Source: Mangrovimicrobium sp033283325
Lineage (GTDB): Bacteria; Pseudomonadota; Gammaproteobacteria; Pseudomonadales; Halieaceae
Assembly (NCBI GenBank): GCA_033283325.1
Contig: JAWMQO010000004.1
Location: 372,001-436,000, forward strand
Reading direction: 5' to 3'
Length of the DNA stretch: 64,000 nucleotides
Positions 53,201 through 60,338 of this stretch are shown here, in pieces; the first letter of the stretch is position 1, and each line of letters starts with the position of its first letter. A program made the position numbers and the translations under genes. The notes under the pieces were generated by a model. It was not told the origin of the DNA, did not search any database, and saw only the letters and a program-made list of their open reading frames with translations.

Positions 53201-54713
53201 AATTGTCGTAAGCGCGAAAGTACTACTCGAGAATGGGAGCGATATTTTAGCTATAGCCGTCTCAGACACCGGAATTGGAATGGACGAGGCAACACAATCC
53301 AAAGTATTTGACGCCTTCACACAAGCCGATGCCAGCACTACACGGCAATATGGAGGAACGGGACTAGGGCTTTCAATTTCGAAAAATCTTGTAGAGATAA
53401 TGAACGGATCGATGAATGTGGCTTCAGCTATGGGAAGAGGCACGCGCATCTCGATAAAACTGCCCGTCCTACTTCCGGAGTTTCAAAAGCCAGCTAAACC
53501 TAGCTATCCGCACCTATACGCAGCCGTTCTATCAACCGATAGCGATATCGTCGAAATGGCGTTATGCCATCTAATTCATCTAGGCATTAAGTGCGAATAT
53601 TATTCTTCTACTGCGGACCTTATACAGTCCGATAAAATTTTTGACTTAGCGCTCGTAGATTTCGAATCACTACAAGATACATCAAAAAATATCATAGAGT
53701 ATATAAGATCTTCCGAAACTGCTTTATTCAGAATCTCTTCACAAATTCATGCGAAAACCGTCGAGCATGCTAACCAAATTCCATCAATATCGATCCCCAT
53801 GACACTCTCGGAAATAGGAACCGCAATAGAGAAATATGTAACAAAGCGTGATTTTCAACCCCAAGCCTCACCTCGTTCGGATAGAAAGGTAGTGAATATA
53901 GCATTACCACGAATTCTCGTGGCCGAAGACGCTGAGGTAAACCAAGATATCATTTTGGAGATGCTGAATATTCTCGAGTTTGAAACCGTTATAGTTAGCA
54001 ATGGCCGTGATGCTGTAGATATATTTCAATCAAAATCGTTTGATCTCATATTTATGGATTGCCAGATGCCAGTGATGGATGGGTATGAAGCAACGGCGGA
54101 AATCAGGTCCATTGAGAAAATTAGAAATACCGAAACTACGCCAATTATCGCTTTGACAGCGGGTACAACTAAGAGTGAGGTGGAGAAATGCAAGCACGTC
54201 GGTATGAACGACTATGTAGCGAAGCCTTTCGATTTAAGTGACATTAAGTCAATTTGTGAAAAATACATCAAGAGATTAGACTCACACCAATCCACGCTAT
54301 CACCGCAAAACCTTAAGACCAATACGATAAATCATAGTACTGAGTTAGACAGAACAATTGCAGACTATTCGGCAATTAAGAACATCCAGGAACTTGAAAA
54401 TCAATCCGGGAAATCTCTTGTTCCCACAATATATTCAAACTTCAATCGACAGATGCTTGAAGCTATTTCGGCGCTCGAGACAAGTATTTCTCAGCAGGAT
54501 CTGTCATCAACTGCTAAACAAGCTCACTTTATAAAATCTCTGAGTGTCAACGTCGGCGCCACGCAAATTCGAGCTATCGCAAGCAAACTGGAAGAGGAAG
54601 CGAGAGTTCAGAAGCACAACCCCGACATGGAAATAGTCAATGAATTTCAGAACGCACTTGATATCTTTAACAGAGAACTAGCCGGGTCTGGAATCCTGTC
54701 CTATACTCCTTAA
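50232..54713 (+). CDS. Propeller-type hybrid sensor histidine kinase (HTCS-like)
   Basis: A 1493-residue membrane sensor. A signal peptide (LCILIAIFAAPHGLA) leads into a periplasmic two-bladed propeller of Reg_prop repeats (for example GSLWVGTHKGLNRL, DYLWIGTFNGGLNRL), a Y_Y_Y domain (about 700-790, YAYKLDGINPSW) and one membrane helix (about 795-815). Inside the cell there is a coiled coil, HisKA with phospho-His in TMSHEIRTPMHGM (His864), HATPase with NLISNAIKFTH, DTGIGMD and GGTGLGLSI, a degenerate receiver-like stretch, a true receiver with phospho-Asp in LIFMDCQMPVMDG (Asp1276) and an HPt domain with His1432 in KQAHFIKSL. There is no DNA-binding domain, so output must pass to another regulator. 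The whole gene is AT-rich. Confidence 0.93.
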   Translation: MRLQFALCILIAIFAAPHGLARNILHEKNDITFSLSPVSQQLSQQSVRQTFQDSRGALWFITQEGLNRYTGKNLEVYRHSPNQSEGISSNIVSRIVEDNDQNIWIATLDGGLNRYNYSSNNFDVFLSDSTNPSSPLTNEIFSIFKDSAGNIWLGYDNAYSVFNPSSLSFKHFIPNGLTSRPIGKVNDFAETEPGEVWAGTQLSGLVKIDANSINPIPGYSAKHFPTLTSLDIRTIISSPTKELWIGSANNGVFRYLPKENQLENFTHRDSDPESISSNEIEALFQDKEGSLWVGTHKGLNRLTIESGKFKRYTTQNSGVPEDLIVSIFQSSEGQFWVGTLYGLASGTQHHFTTMDNSSYGLSSNSVNAFAKTTDGSLWVGTDEGLNRLRPEANKFQWINGYTNPGISSDVVMSLLADGDYLWIGTFNGGLNRLDLKDNTVTVHSHKDSDPGSIGADGITSILKLRSGTILFGTYGGGLSVLEKGTDDFITLRHNPRDSLSLNSNYVIALFEDSFGYIWVGTENGLSRFDEQRKAFQEFNSSPDTGISLASNIVWELNEDADKNLWIGSAGNGLISWPAASRQQLRPHLLSHIQTLSLPSANIYGIQIDQFNNIWASHNRGISKIEEGRSEVTNYTLSEGLQGLEFNMGASFSSTDGLIYFGGNRGFNILNPETIASNVSPPKVSIYSINIMNERVFFEKGYNQLEALHLSYQDKFFSIEVYAADYTNPDYVQYAYKLDGINPSWNISPDARIASFSTLPAGRYNLKFAAASPSGAWNWNAIDIPIIVHPAPWLSPVAYAIYASAVALLVIAGIYQLKRRSRLVLERQKELEARIAERTIDLQRARQAAETANRAKSDFLATMSHEIRTPMHGMLGMTDLLLHSNLTDEQRRFAEAARNSGESLLSLINNILDFSKIEARKIDVEQVDYSVFELVDEVCYLQGEPANRKALKLVNIIDSSVPVRLVGDPTKVRQVVMNLISNAIKFTHTGKIVVSAKVLLENGSDILAIAVSDTGIGMDEATQSKVFDAFTQADASTTRQYGGTGLGLSISKNLVEIMNGSMNVASAMGRGTRISIKLPVLLPEFQKPAKPSYPHLYAAVLSTDSDIVEMALCHLIHLGIKCEYYSSTADLIQSDKIFDLALVDFESLQDTSKNIIEYIRSSETALFRISSQIHAKTVEHANQIPSISIPMTLSEIGTAIEKYVTKRDFQPQASPRSDRKVVNIALPRILVAEDAEVNQDIILEMLNILEFETVIVSNGRDAVDIFQSKSFDLIFMDCQMPVMDGYEATAEIRSIEKIRNTETTPIIALTAGTTKSEVEKCKHVGMNDYVAKPFDLSDIKSICEKYIKRLDSHQSTLSPQNLKTNTINHSTELDRTIADYSAIKNIQELENQSGKSLVPTIYSNFNRQMLEAISALETSISQQDLSSTAKQAHFIKSLSVNVGATQIRAIASKLEEEARVQKHNPDMEIVNEFQNALDIFNRELAGSGILSYTP

Positions 54714-54755
54714 CCAACCCTAGTACTTATCGGTAATCGACACAACACGGAAGTT

Positions 54756-57700
54756 GTGACTATAAGACGTTCAATATTTTATCAAATAGCTTTCACGTTC
54801 CTTTGCTTTTACATTGTCGAAGCAAAGAGTTCCAATGGCACTCCAAATCTAAACGCAAAAATCGTCCCTGCGACAATCAACGTCGAAATTGAACAGCCAA
54901 CAATAACCTCAATATATCAGGACAAATCTGGGTTTCTGTGGGTTGCTACACAAAGCGGCCTCTACAAATTCTTTGGAAATGGAGACCACGATTTTTTCCG
55001 GCTATCCAATATTACATCTTCAACATCTGATATAAGAAGCATTACACAAGGCGAAGATGACAGGCTGATTTTGGCCACATTCGGCTCCGGAATATTGGAG
55101 TGGAATTCAGAGGATGAAGTATTTGTCAAATCCGCGGCCGAAAGCGAAGGTCTAGGGCGATTTTATGAGCAATTTGTTTACGACTCAGCCAACTGCTTTT
55201 GGTCAATTGGACGCGAAGGCCTGGTTGCCATCAATAGAAACTTAACCAAAAGAGAAACCTGGCCGAATTCCTCTGATTTATACTCAAAAATTAACAGCGC
55301 TAATATTGTAATACCTTGGGAAGCTGGCTCGGTATTAATCGGATCAGATAAAGGTATGTTTCTGGCAGACTCCAATACTCATAAAATACGGGAATTTTTG
55401 CCTCATCTGGAAATTACTGGAATATCAACTATGTATAAAAGTGCAGATTTCCTCTACATAGTTACGAAAGAAAAGTACATTGGCGTCATAAACACTAGAA
55501 CCAAGAAGCTGTTATTCCGAGAAGATATTTCCCACCTTGGAGATTTTTCTGTTAGCGGCATTATCACAACTGGCGACCATGTCTGGATTGGCACAGACCG
55601 AGGCATCATTCGCTTTTCTACCAAAACCAATGAAATAACCAGATTTAACACTTCTAATTCAGCGTTAACTCACAACCATGTCACTCTATTGAGAAAAATT
55701 GATGGCAGAATTTGGGTGGGAACTTACCACGGCCTCAATTACATCTCCGAGTCGCCGATTACTCATCTTAATATGCGAAACAGTTCCGTACACAACGATG
55801 TGATGGCATTTTCAGAGGGCTATAACAATGATTTTTGGGTAGCTACTTTCGACGGACTTTACAAACTCAACCAACAATCAAATAAGCACCAGCGGGTCGA
55901 CACAATTCTATCGCCATCCATTTCAGATCATAGGATAATGAGCGTGGCAGTGGACAAAGAACGCGTCTGGCTAGGCACTTGGAGGGAGGGCCTCATCTCT
56001 TTCGACCCAAGGTCCTACACATCTTATTCTGCACCCTTTTCAGAACTTCGAAATATTCCAGTTACTAAGTTGGTTTATTCTGAGGGCAGTGATCTATGGA
56101 TAACGTCATATTCTTCTGGCGTCTTTCGAATAAATTCCGGAAAACTATATGTATATCCTGAATTCGACAGTTTGATAACTACAATAGTTTTCACTTCAAG
56201 TACTGGAGAGGTTTTCGTTGTTGCAGGAAGCAGTATTTACCGCTACTCGATAGAACAAGATAGATTCGTTCTCCTTGTAACGAAATACGAAGTCGACGCG
56301 AGTCCCACAATGATACTCTCACTGTCGGAATCAGCAGATGGTGATATTTTGGTTGGAACCAAGGATCACGGAATTTTTACGGCAAAATTACACGATATAA
56401 AAAATAACCGGATGTATCTTTCCAGGTTAAACACCGATGTAGATTTAGATACATTTAGTATTTATGGAATGATCACTGATCCCTTTAAACGGCTCTGGAT
56501 AGCGACACAGCATGGTGTTTTTGTATTAGGAGAAAATTTGGATTTGATAGCCAGATATCTCGAATCTGACGGACTCCAGTCGAATGATTTCAATTTTGGT
56601 GCAACTTACCTCGACTCATCGGGCAACATTTTCCTTGGCGGGGCAAATGGCTATAACATCATAACTCCAAATCTGAAATTGGGCGGTGATAATATTCCAG
56701 AAATTGTCCTCACGAATTTTTCTGCCAATACTACGGGGTCGGTTATTAGTTTCGAAAAACTGGAGAAAATACAGAAAATCGAATTTTTGAGGGCGGATGC
56801 GAGTTTCAGCGTTTCATTTGGTGTATTAGATTTCCTAGATCCAAAGTCAAATCAAACGAAGTACCGACTCGAAGGCCACGACACCACCTGGATCGACAGC
56901 AATCATACCCACACCGCCAGTTACACAAACCTCCCCGTAGGTGATTACAAATTCCGCGTCATAGGCGCCAATTCCGCAGGCACTTGGAATTACGAAGGGG
57001 CATCGATTGATATACGCATTCTTCCCAACTGGTGGGAAACACGCCTCGCACTTTATACAGCCTGTCTGGCTATCGTGGTGATGATCTGGCTCAGCTTGAG
57101 AGCTTACCGAACTTACGTTCTTAAAAACCAGGCGATCGCCCTCGCAGATGAGATGAGCTGCCAGGCCTTCAGGGCCCAGAATGAGCTTGAGGAAGAGCGC
57201 GATTACCAGGACGAGGTAATCAAGGCTATTCACGCACAAAACGAAACTACCCTGAATCTGATTCGCGCTTGCGCAGTTGCGCTCGACGAAAGGGATTCAG
57301 GCGTGTCATTGGCAATAACAGGCCACTTGTACTGCCTGGGCGTGCTCGAAGAATCCTACCACTATCAAACAGGTTATCTGCTCGCAAACCTACACTCTTT
57401 TATCGAAAAAGTGTCCAGTCATCTCCTCGAGGAGCGCTCTCCGAGCGATGTACCAGTGTTCACCATTAACCAGGTTCCTGACGAGCTGTTACCGGCTTCG
57501 CTGGCATCGCCTGTAGCCATCATTTTTTACGAGCTTATCCAGAACGCCATCGAACATGCCTTTGATGCCGATCAAGCTGTCGGCTATATCGATATTTGCT
57601 TTGGCTCGGTCACTGAGGAAGGTAGTGGCGTTCCCTACCGGGTGCTCAGCGTATCCGATAGCGGAAGGGGGCTCCCTCCGGGTATAGACCCTCTGTACCC

Positions 57701-57836
57701 CACCACTGCTGGTCTTTCTGTCGTTCTCGCACTTGCTCAATCACTCGGCGGGAGTGTTGTATGGGACAAAGAACTGGAAGGTACGGGGATCGAAGTCCAC
57801 ATACCGCTGCTCTCCGGGCAATCCAGCGCGGGGTAA
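54756..57836 (+). CDS. Propeller-type sensor kinase with HisKA_2-like/HATPase C-terminus
   Basis: A 1026-residue sensor. A hydrophobic signal (YQIAFTFLCFYIVEA) precedes Reg_prop propeller repeats (GFLWVATQSGLYKF, RIWVGTYHGLNYI), a Y_Y_Y domain (about 698-760, YRLEGHDTTWIDS), a membrane helix (about 765-783) and a coiled coil. The transmitter has VIKAIHAQNETTLNLIRACAV, where a HisKA_2 protein would have xHHRVKNNL, and an HATPase with FYELIQNAIEHAF, SVSDSGRGLPPG and a C-terminal GTGIEVHIPL. The usual phospho-acceptor position reads Ala, with a His one residue earlier (His826), so kinase activity is uncertain. The start is a GTG 42 bases after the hybrid kinase gene. Base composition switches from AT-rich to GC-rich near 56870, just at the Y_Y_Y domain. 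Confidence 0.88.
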   Translation: MTIRRSIFYQIAFTFLCFYIVEAKSSNGTPNLNAKIVPATINVEIEQPTITSIYQDKSGFLWVATQSGLYKFFGNGDHDFFRLSNITSSTSDIRSITQGEDDRLILATFGSGILEWNSEDEVFVKSAAESEGLGRFYEQFVYDSANCFWSIGREGLVAINRNLTKRETWPNSSDLYSKINSANIVIPWEAGSVLIGSDKGMFLADSNTHKIREFLPHLEITGISTMYKSADFLYIVTKEKYIGVINTRTKKLLFREDISHLGDFSVSGIITTGDHVWIGTDRGIIRFSTKTNEITRFNTSNSALTHNHVTLLRKIDGRIWVGTYHGLNYISESPITHLNMRNSSVHNDVMAFSEGYNNDFWVATFDGLYKLNQQSNKHQRVDTILSPSISDHRIMSVAVDKERVWLGTWREGLISFDPRSYTSYSAPFSELRNIPVTKLVYSEGSDLWITSYSSGVFRINSGKLYVYPEFDSLITTIVFTSSTGEVFVVAGSSIYRYSIEQDRFVLLVTKYEVDASPTMILSLSESADGDILVGTKDHGIFTAKLHDIKNNRMYLSRLNTDVDLDTFSIYGMITDPFKRLWIATQHGVFVLGENLDLIARYLESDGLQSNDFNFGATYLDSSGNIFLGGANGYNIITPNLKLGGDNIPEIVLTNFSANTTGSVISFEKLEKIQKIEFLRADASFSVSFGVLDFLDPKSNQTKYRLEGHDTTWIDSNHTHTASYTNLPVGDYKFRVIGANSAGTWNYEGASIDIRILPNWWETRLALYTACLAIVVMIWLSLRAYRTYVLKNQAIALADEMSCQAFRAQNELEEERDYQDEVIKAIHAQNETTLNLIRACAVALDERDSGVSLAITGHLYCLGVLEESYHYQTGYLLANLHSFIEKVSSHLLEERSPSDVPVFTINQVPDELLPASLASPVAIIFYELIQNAIEHAFDADQAVGYIDICFGSVTEEGSGVPYRVLSVSDSGRGLPPGIDPLYPTTAGLSVVLALAQSLGGSVVWDKELEGTGIEVHIPLLSGQSSAG

Positions 57837-57858
57837 ATCCATTGCGCGCTCGTGTAAA

Positions 57859-57875
57859 GCCCAATAGTATTGGGC
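57859..57875. promoter_or_regulatory. 17-bp palindrome, operator candidate for the ApbE-like gene
   Basis: GCCCAATA-G-TATTGGGC is a perfect 8-bp inverted repeat with a one-base centre. TATACT (57879-57884), a 5/6 -10 element, follows three bases later, so the palindrome would sit between -35 and -10 of a promoter starting about 25 bases before the ApbE-like ATG. That is a classic repressor position. It is too tight to form a good RNA hairpin. Confidence 0.5.
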
Positions 57876-57915
57876 GAATATACTCACAACCGGGCTCTCT
57901 CCAGAAAGCTCCATA

Positions 57916-58809
57916 ATGCTACAGCGATCACGTATCCAGGGTTTCGGCAAGTCGTGCCTGATTTCGCTGCACGAGTCATCCAGTGACGCTGAAGAACTGA
58001 CCGAGCTTTCCGCAAGAGAATTACGGCGTCTCGAGGCCCGTTTCAGCGCTTATCATCCCGATAGTATTGTAAGTGAGATCAACCGGGCTGCGGGCACCGA
58101 GTATGTCGTTCCACTCGACGCAGAGGCCCGAAGCCTTTTCAAGTTCGCTACCGCCCTGTGGCAGGAAACGAGCCGGGTCTACGACCCCACAATCGGCATT
58201 CTGAATAATTGCTACACAGAGGACGGCAGGCTACGCGCTACGCCAGGGCAGATCAGTGATCTTCTTCGGCTCGTCGGGTGGTCCAAACTGAAGCTGGATG
58301 AGCAGGGCGCACGCCTCGAGCATGTGGGCATGAGCCTCGATCTCGACACCTTCATCCGGGCTTATACACTCGACAATATACGCAAACTCCTGGTAGCGGA
58401 GGGGGTACAACATGCGTGTATCGAGATGGAACACGATGCAACAAGCATTGGCAAACAGGCTGATGGTTCCAACTGGTTATTCGGCGTGCGGCTTCCACAC
58501 GGGTCCCGCAGTGCGATCAATCGCATCAAGATCAATGGAAAAAGCCTTGCCCTGCGAGGGGACTTCGATCACACGATAGCGTACCAGGGCGAGACCTTCG
58601 GGCGCGCGCTGAGCCCGATTGACGGGTATCCCGTGCCCGGCATGTTGTGTGTTGGAGTGATTGCAGATACCTGCCTCGCTGCCTGTAGCGCTGCCACAGT
58701 CGCCCGCCTGAAGACCGAGCAAGCGGGCATTCGCTGGTTACAGGGGCTGGAGATGCCCTGGATAGGTATCGGGCGGGACCTCACATGCCATGGCCCACTC
58801 TCAACCTGA
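57916..58809 (+). CDS. Divergent ApbE-like protein (FMN transferase fold)
   Basis: A 297-residue protein with the ApbE pattern along its length: LEARFSAYHPDSIVSEINRAAG, RVYDPTIGILNN, a region aligned with the LDLGGIAKGYAVD motif that here reads SLDLDTFIRAYTLDNI, ALSPIDGYPVPG in place of HIIDPRTGYP, and VIADTCLAACSAATVA near the metal site. ApbE attaches FMN to Thr or Ser of exported flavoproteins. Here there is no signal peptide or lipobox, the Gly-Gly of the flavin loop is lost and the Asp of DPRTG is changed, so transferase activity is doubtful. It has normal GC-rich composition and converges with the enoyl-CoA hydratase gene. No flavinylated partner is visible. Confidence 0.75.
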   Translation: MLQRSRIQGFGKSCLISLHESSSDAEELTELSARELRRLEARFSAYHPDSIVSEINRAAGTEYVVPLDAEARSLFKFATALWQETSRVYDPTIGILNNCYTEDGRLRATPGQISDLLRLVGWSKLKLDEQGARLEHVGMSLDLDTFIRAYTLDNIRKLLVAEGVQHACIEMEHDATSIGKQADGSNWLFGVRLPHGSRSAINRIKINGKSLALRGDFDHTIAYQGETFGRALSPIDGYPVPGMLCVGVIADTCLAACSAATVARLKTEQAGIRWLQGLEMPWIGIGRDLTCHGPLST

Positions 58810-58831
58810 CGCCTGCGCGGGCTTCCTCCCC

Positions 58832-59590
58832 CTACACTCCTCTGAAACTTGGCGATCGTTTTTCCCGTTGCGCAGCGAAGCCCTCCTGTAAGTCGGAGGA
58901 TCCCAGGCACTGCTGTGCCGCAATGGCTGCCGCCTGGTGATCCACGGTTCCAGCGGCTGCCTGGTTGATGATCCCCTTCATCGCCTTGACGGCCAGGGGC
59001 GCCAGGTCTGCGATCTGGCCGGCATATGCTTCGCCTGCTTCAACGAGTTGCTCTCTATCCACCAGGCGATCGAGGAAGCCGATGTCTACCATCCCTGTTG
59101 CATCGAACTCCTCCGCGGCAACAAGAATTCGCTTTGCGGTGCTAGCTCCGAGCCTTTCAACGAAGCGTTGTATGCCACTGATTGGGTAGCACAGGCCAAT
59201 CCGGGCCGCCGGGACCCGCATTCGCGAGCCACTTACACCAATACGGAAGTCACAGCTCAAGGCCAGTTCAACACCCCCACCGAATACGTTGCCATTCAAC
59301 AGGGCCAGGGTAGGAAATGGCAGGGCGGCAATCCGGTCCGTGACGCTCTGGAAGTGGTCCCCGCTAATTTTTCCGCCGCCGAGGTCCTTCAAGGATGCCC
59401 CCGCGCAGAAGGTGCTCTCCCCCGCTCCCGTGACGGTCAGTACGCGCGCCTCGCTGTCGCCTTCCAGTTCATCGAGTATCCTGTGTAGTGCTTCCAGCTC
59501 GCTCTCACCCAGCGAGTTGTGGCGCAAAGGGATATTCAGCACGATCCTCCGCACACTTCCATCCCTTTGGTACAGAATTTCTTCAGACAT
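58832..59590 (-). CDS. Enoyl-CoA hydratase/isomerase family protein
   Basis: A 252-residue crotonase-fold protein. It shows RIVLNIPLRHNSLGESEL, VTGAGESTFCAGASLKDLGGG (oxyanion loop with the CAGA variant of C-x-G-x-D), LALLNGNVFGGGVELALSCDFRI and ARIGLCYPISGIQRFVERLG. The first catalytic Glu of hydratases (in the VFGGGVELAL region) and the second (Glu in IGLxYPxxG position) are not both evident, so isomerase, hydratase or other crotonase activity is possible. The ATG is at 59590. It diverges from tag and converges with the ApbE-like gene. Confidence 0.85.
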   Translation of the reverse strand: MSEEILYQRDGSVRRIVLNIPLRHNSLGESELEALHRILDELEGDSEARVLTVTGAGESTFCAGASLKDLGGGKISGDHFQSVTDRIAALPFPTLALLNGNVFGGGVELALSCDFRIGVSGSRMRVPAARIGLCYPISGIQRFVERLGASTAKRILVAAEEFDATGMVDIGFLDRLVDREQLVEAGEAYAGQIADLAPLAVKAMKGIINQAAAGTVDHQAAAIAAQQCLGSSDLQEGFAAQREKRSPSFRGV

Positions 59591-59722
59591 TCCTCTCTCC
59601 CATAAAACCCAATTTCAACAGCAGGCGGCCCGATAGCACTCATTCGTCGCCCTTGCATTGGACAGCGTAATGATAGCCAACCATACTCACTCATCATCCC
59701 CAAACCCAAGGGAATACCTGGA

Positions 59723-60295
59723 ATGTCCAAGCGATGCGCCTGGTGTGGCGACGATCCCCTCTATGTCCAGTATCACGACAATGAGTGGGGGGTTCCGCTA
59801 CGGGATGACGACCAACTTTTTGAATTTCTCCTGCTCGAAGGTGTCCAGGCAGGCCTTTCCTGGATCACCGTTTTGCGCAAGCGGGAAGCCTATCGCAAAG
59901 CCTTCGACAATTTCGACGCGCGAAAAATCGCCCGCTACACCGACGCCCGGCTGGAGAAGCTGCTGAAAAACCCCGGCATAATCCGCAATAGACTCAAGGT
60001 CTATGCGGCCCGCAAAAATGCGCGGGCTTTCCTCGAGGTCCAGGCGGAACGTGGCAGCTTCACGGACTACATGTGGGACTTCGTCGACGGCCAACCGATC
60101 ATCAATCGCTGGCGCAGTCTCGCCGAGGTACCCGCCAATACCCCGCTGTCCGACACCATCAGCAAGGACATGAAGAAGCGCGGCTTCACCTTTGTGGGCT
60201 CCACCATTGTCTACGCTCACATGCAGGCCACAGGCATGGTAAACGATCACGTGACGGACTGCTTCCGTCATCGGGAGTGTTCCGGGCTGGCCTGA
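59723..60295 (+). CDS. tag: DNA-3-methyladenine glycosylase I
   Basis: A 190-residue base-excision repair enzyme that removes 3-methyladenine. The start CAWCGDDPLYVQYHDNEWGVP contains zinc ligand Cys4 and the substrate-contacting Trp; QAGLSWITVLRKREAYRKAF is the helix-hairpin-helix region, and the last zinc ligands are in HVTDCFRHREC. Length matches E. coli Tag (187). It starts with ATG at 59723 and is monocistronic, convergent with aceK. A 13-bp palindrome, GGCCTG-A-CAGGCC, overlaps its stop codon and might weakly terminate transcription. Confidence 0.95.
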   Translation: MSKRCAWCGDDPLYVQYHDNEWGVPLRDDDQLFEFLLLEGVQAGLSWITVLRKREAYRKAFDNFDARKIARYTDARLEKLLKNPGIIRNRLKVYAARKNARAFLEVQAERGSFTDYMWDFVDGQPIINRWRSLAEVPANTPLSDTISKDMKKRGFTFVGSTIVYAHMQATGMVNDHVTDCFRHRECSGLA

Positions 60296-60338
60296 CAGGC
60301 CGGCCTAAACACCGATGATCAGAGCGCGTTGTTCTACT

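Larger units (their letters stand above)
50104..56870. other. AT-rich island of unusual base composition
   Basis: From just after the terminator to about 56870 the DNA is clearly AT-rich (many codons ending in A or T, such as ATA, AAT, TTA and AGA), while everything left of it and the last kilobase of the second kinase gene are GC-rich. It contains all of the hybrid kinase gene and the first two thirds of the second kinase gene. No integrase, transposase, tRNA or flanking repeat was seen. Horizontal acquisition or recombination is likely. Confidence 0.75.

Noticed and set aside
50104..56870. Prophage or transposon as the source of the AT-rich segment
   Set aside because: No integrase, transposase, phage structural gene, tRNA target site or flanking direct repeat was found. 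Only the composition is unusual.
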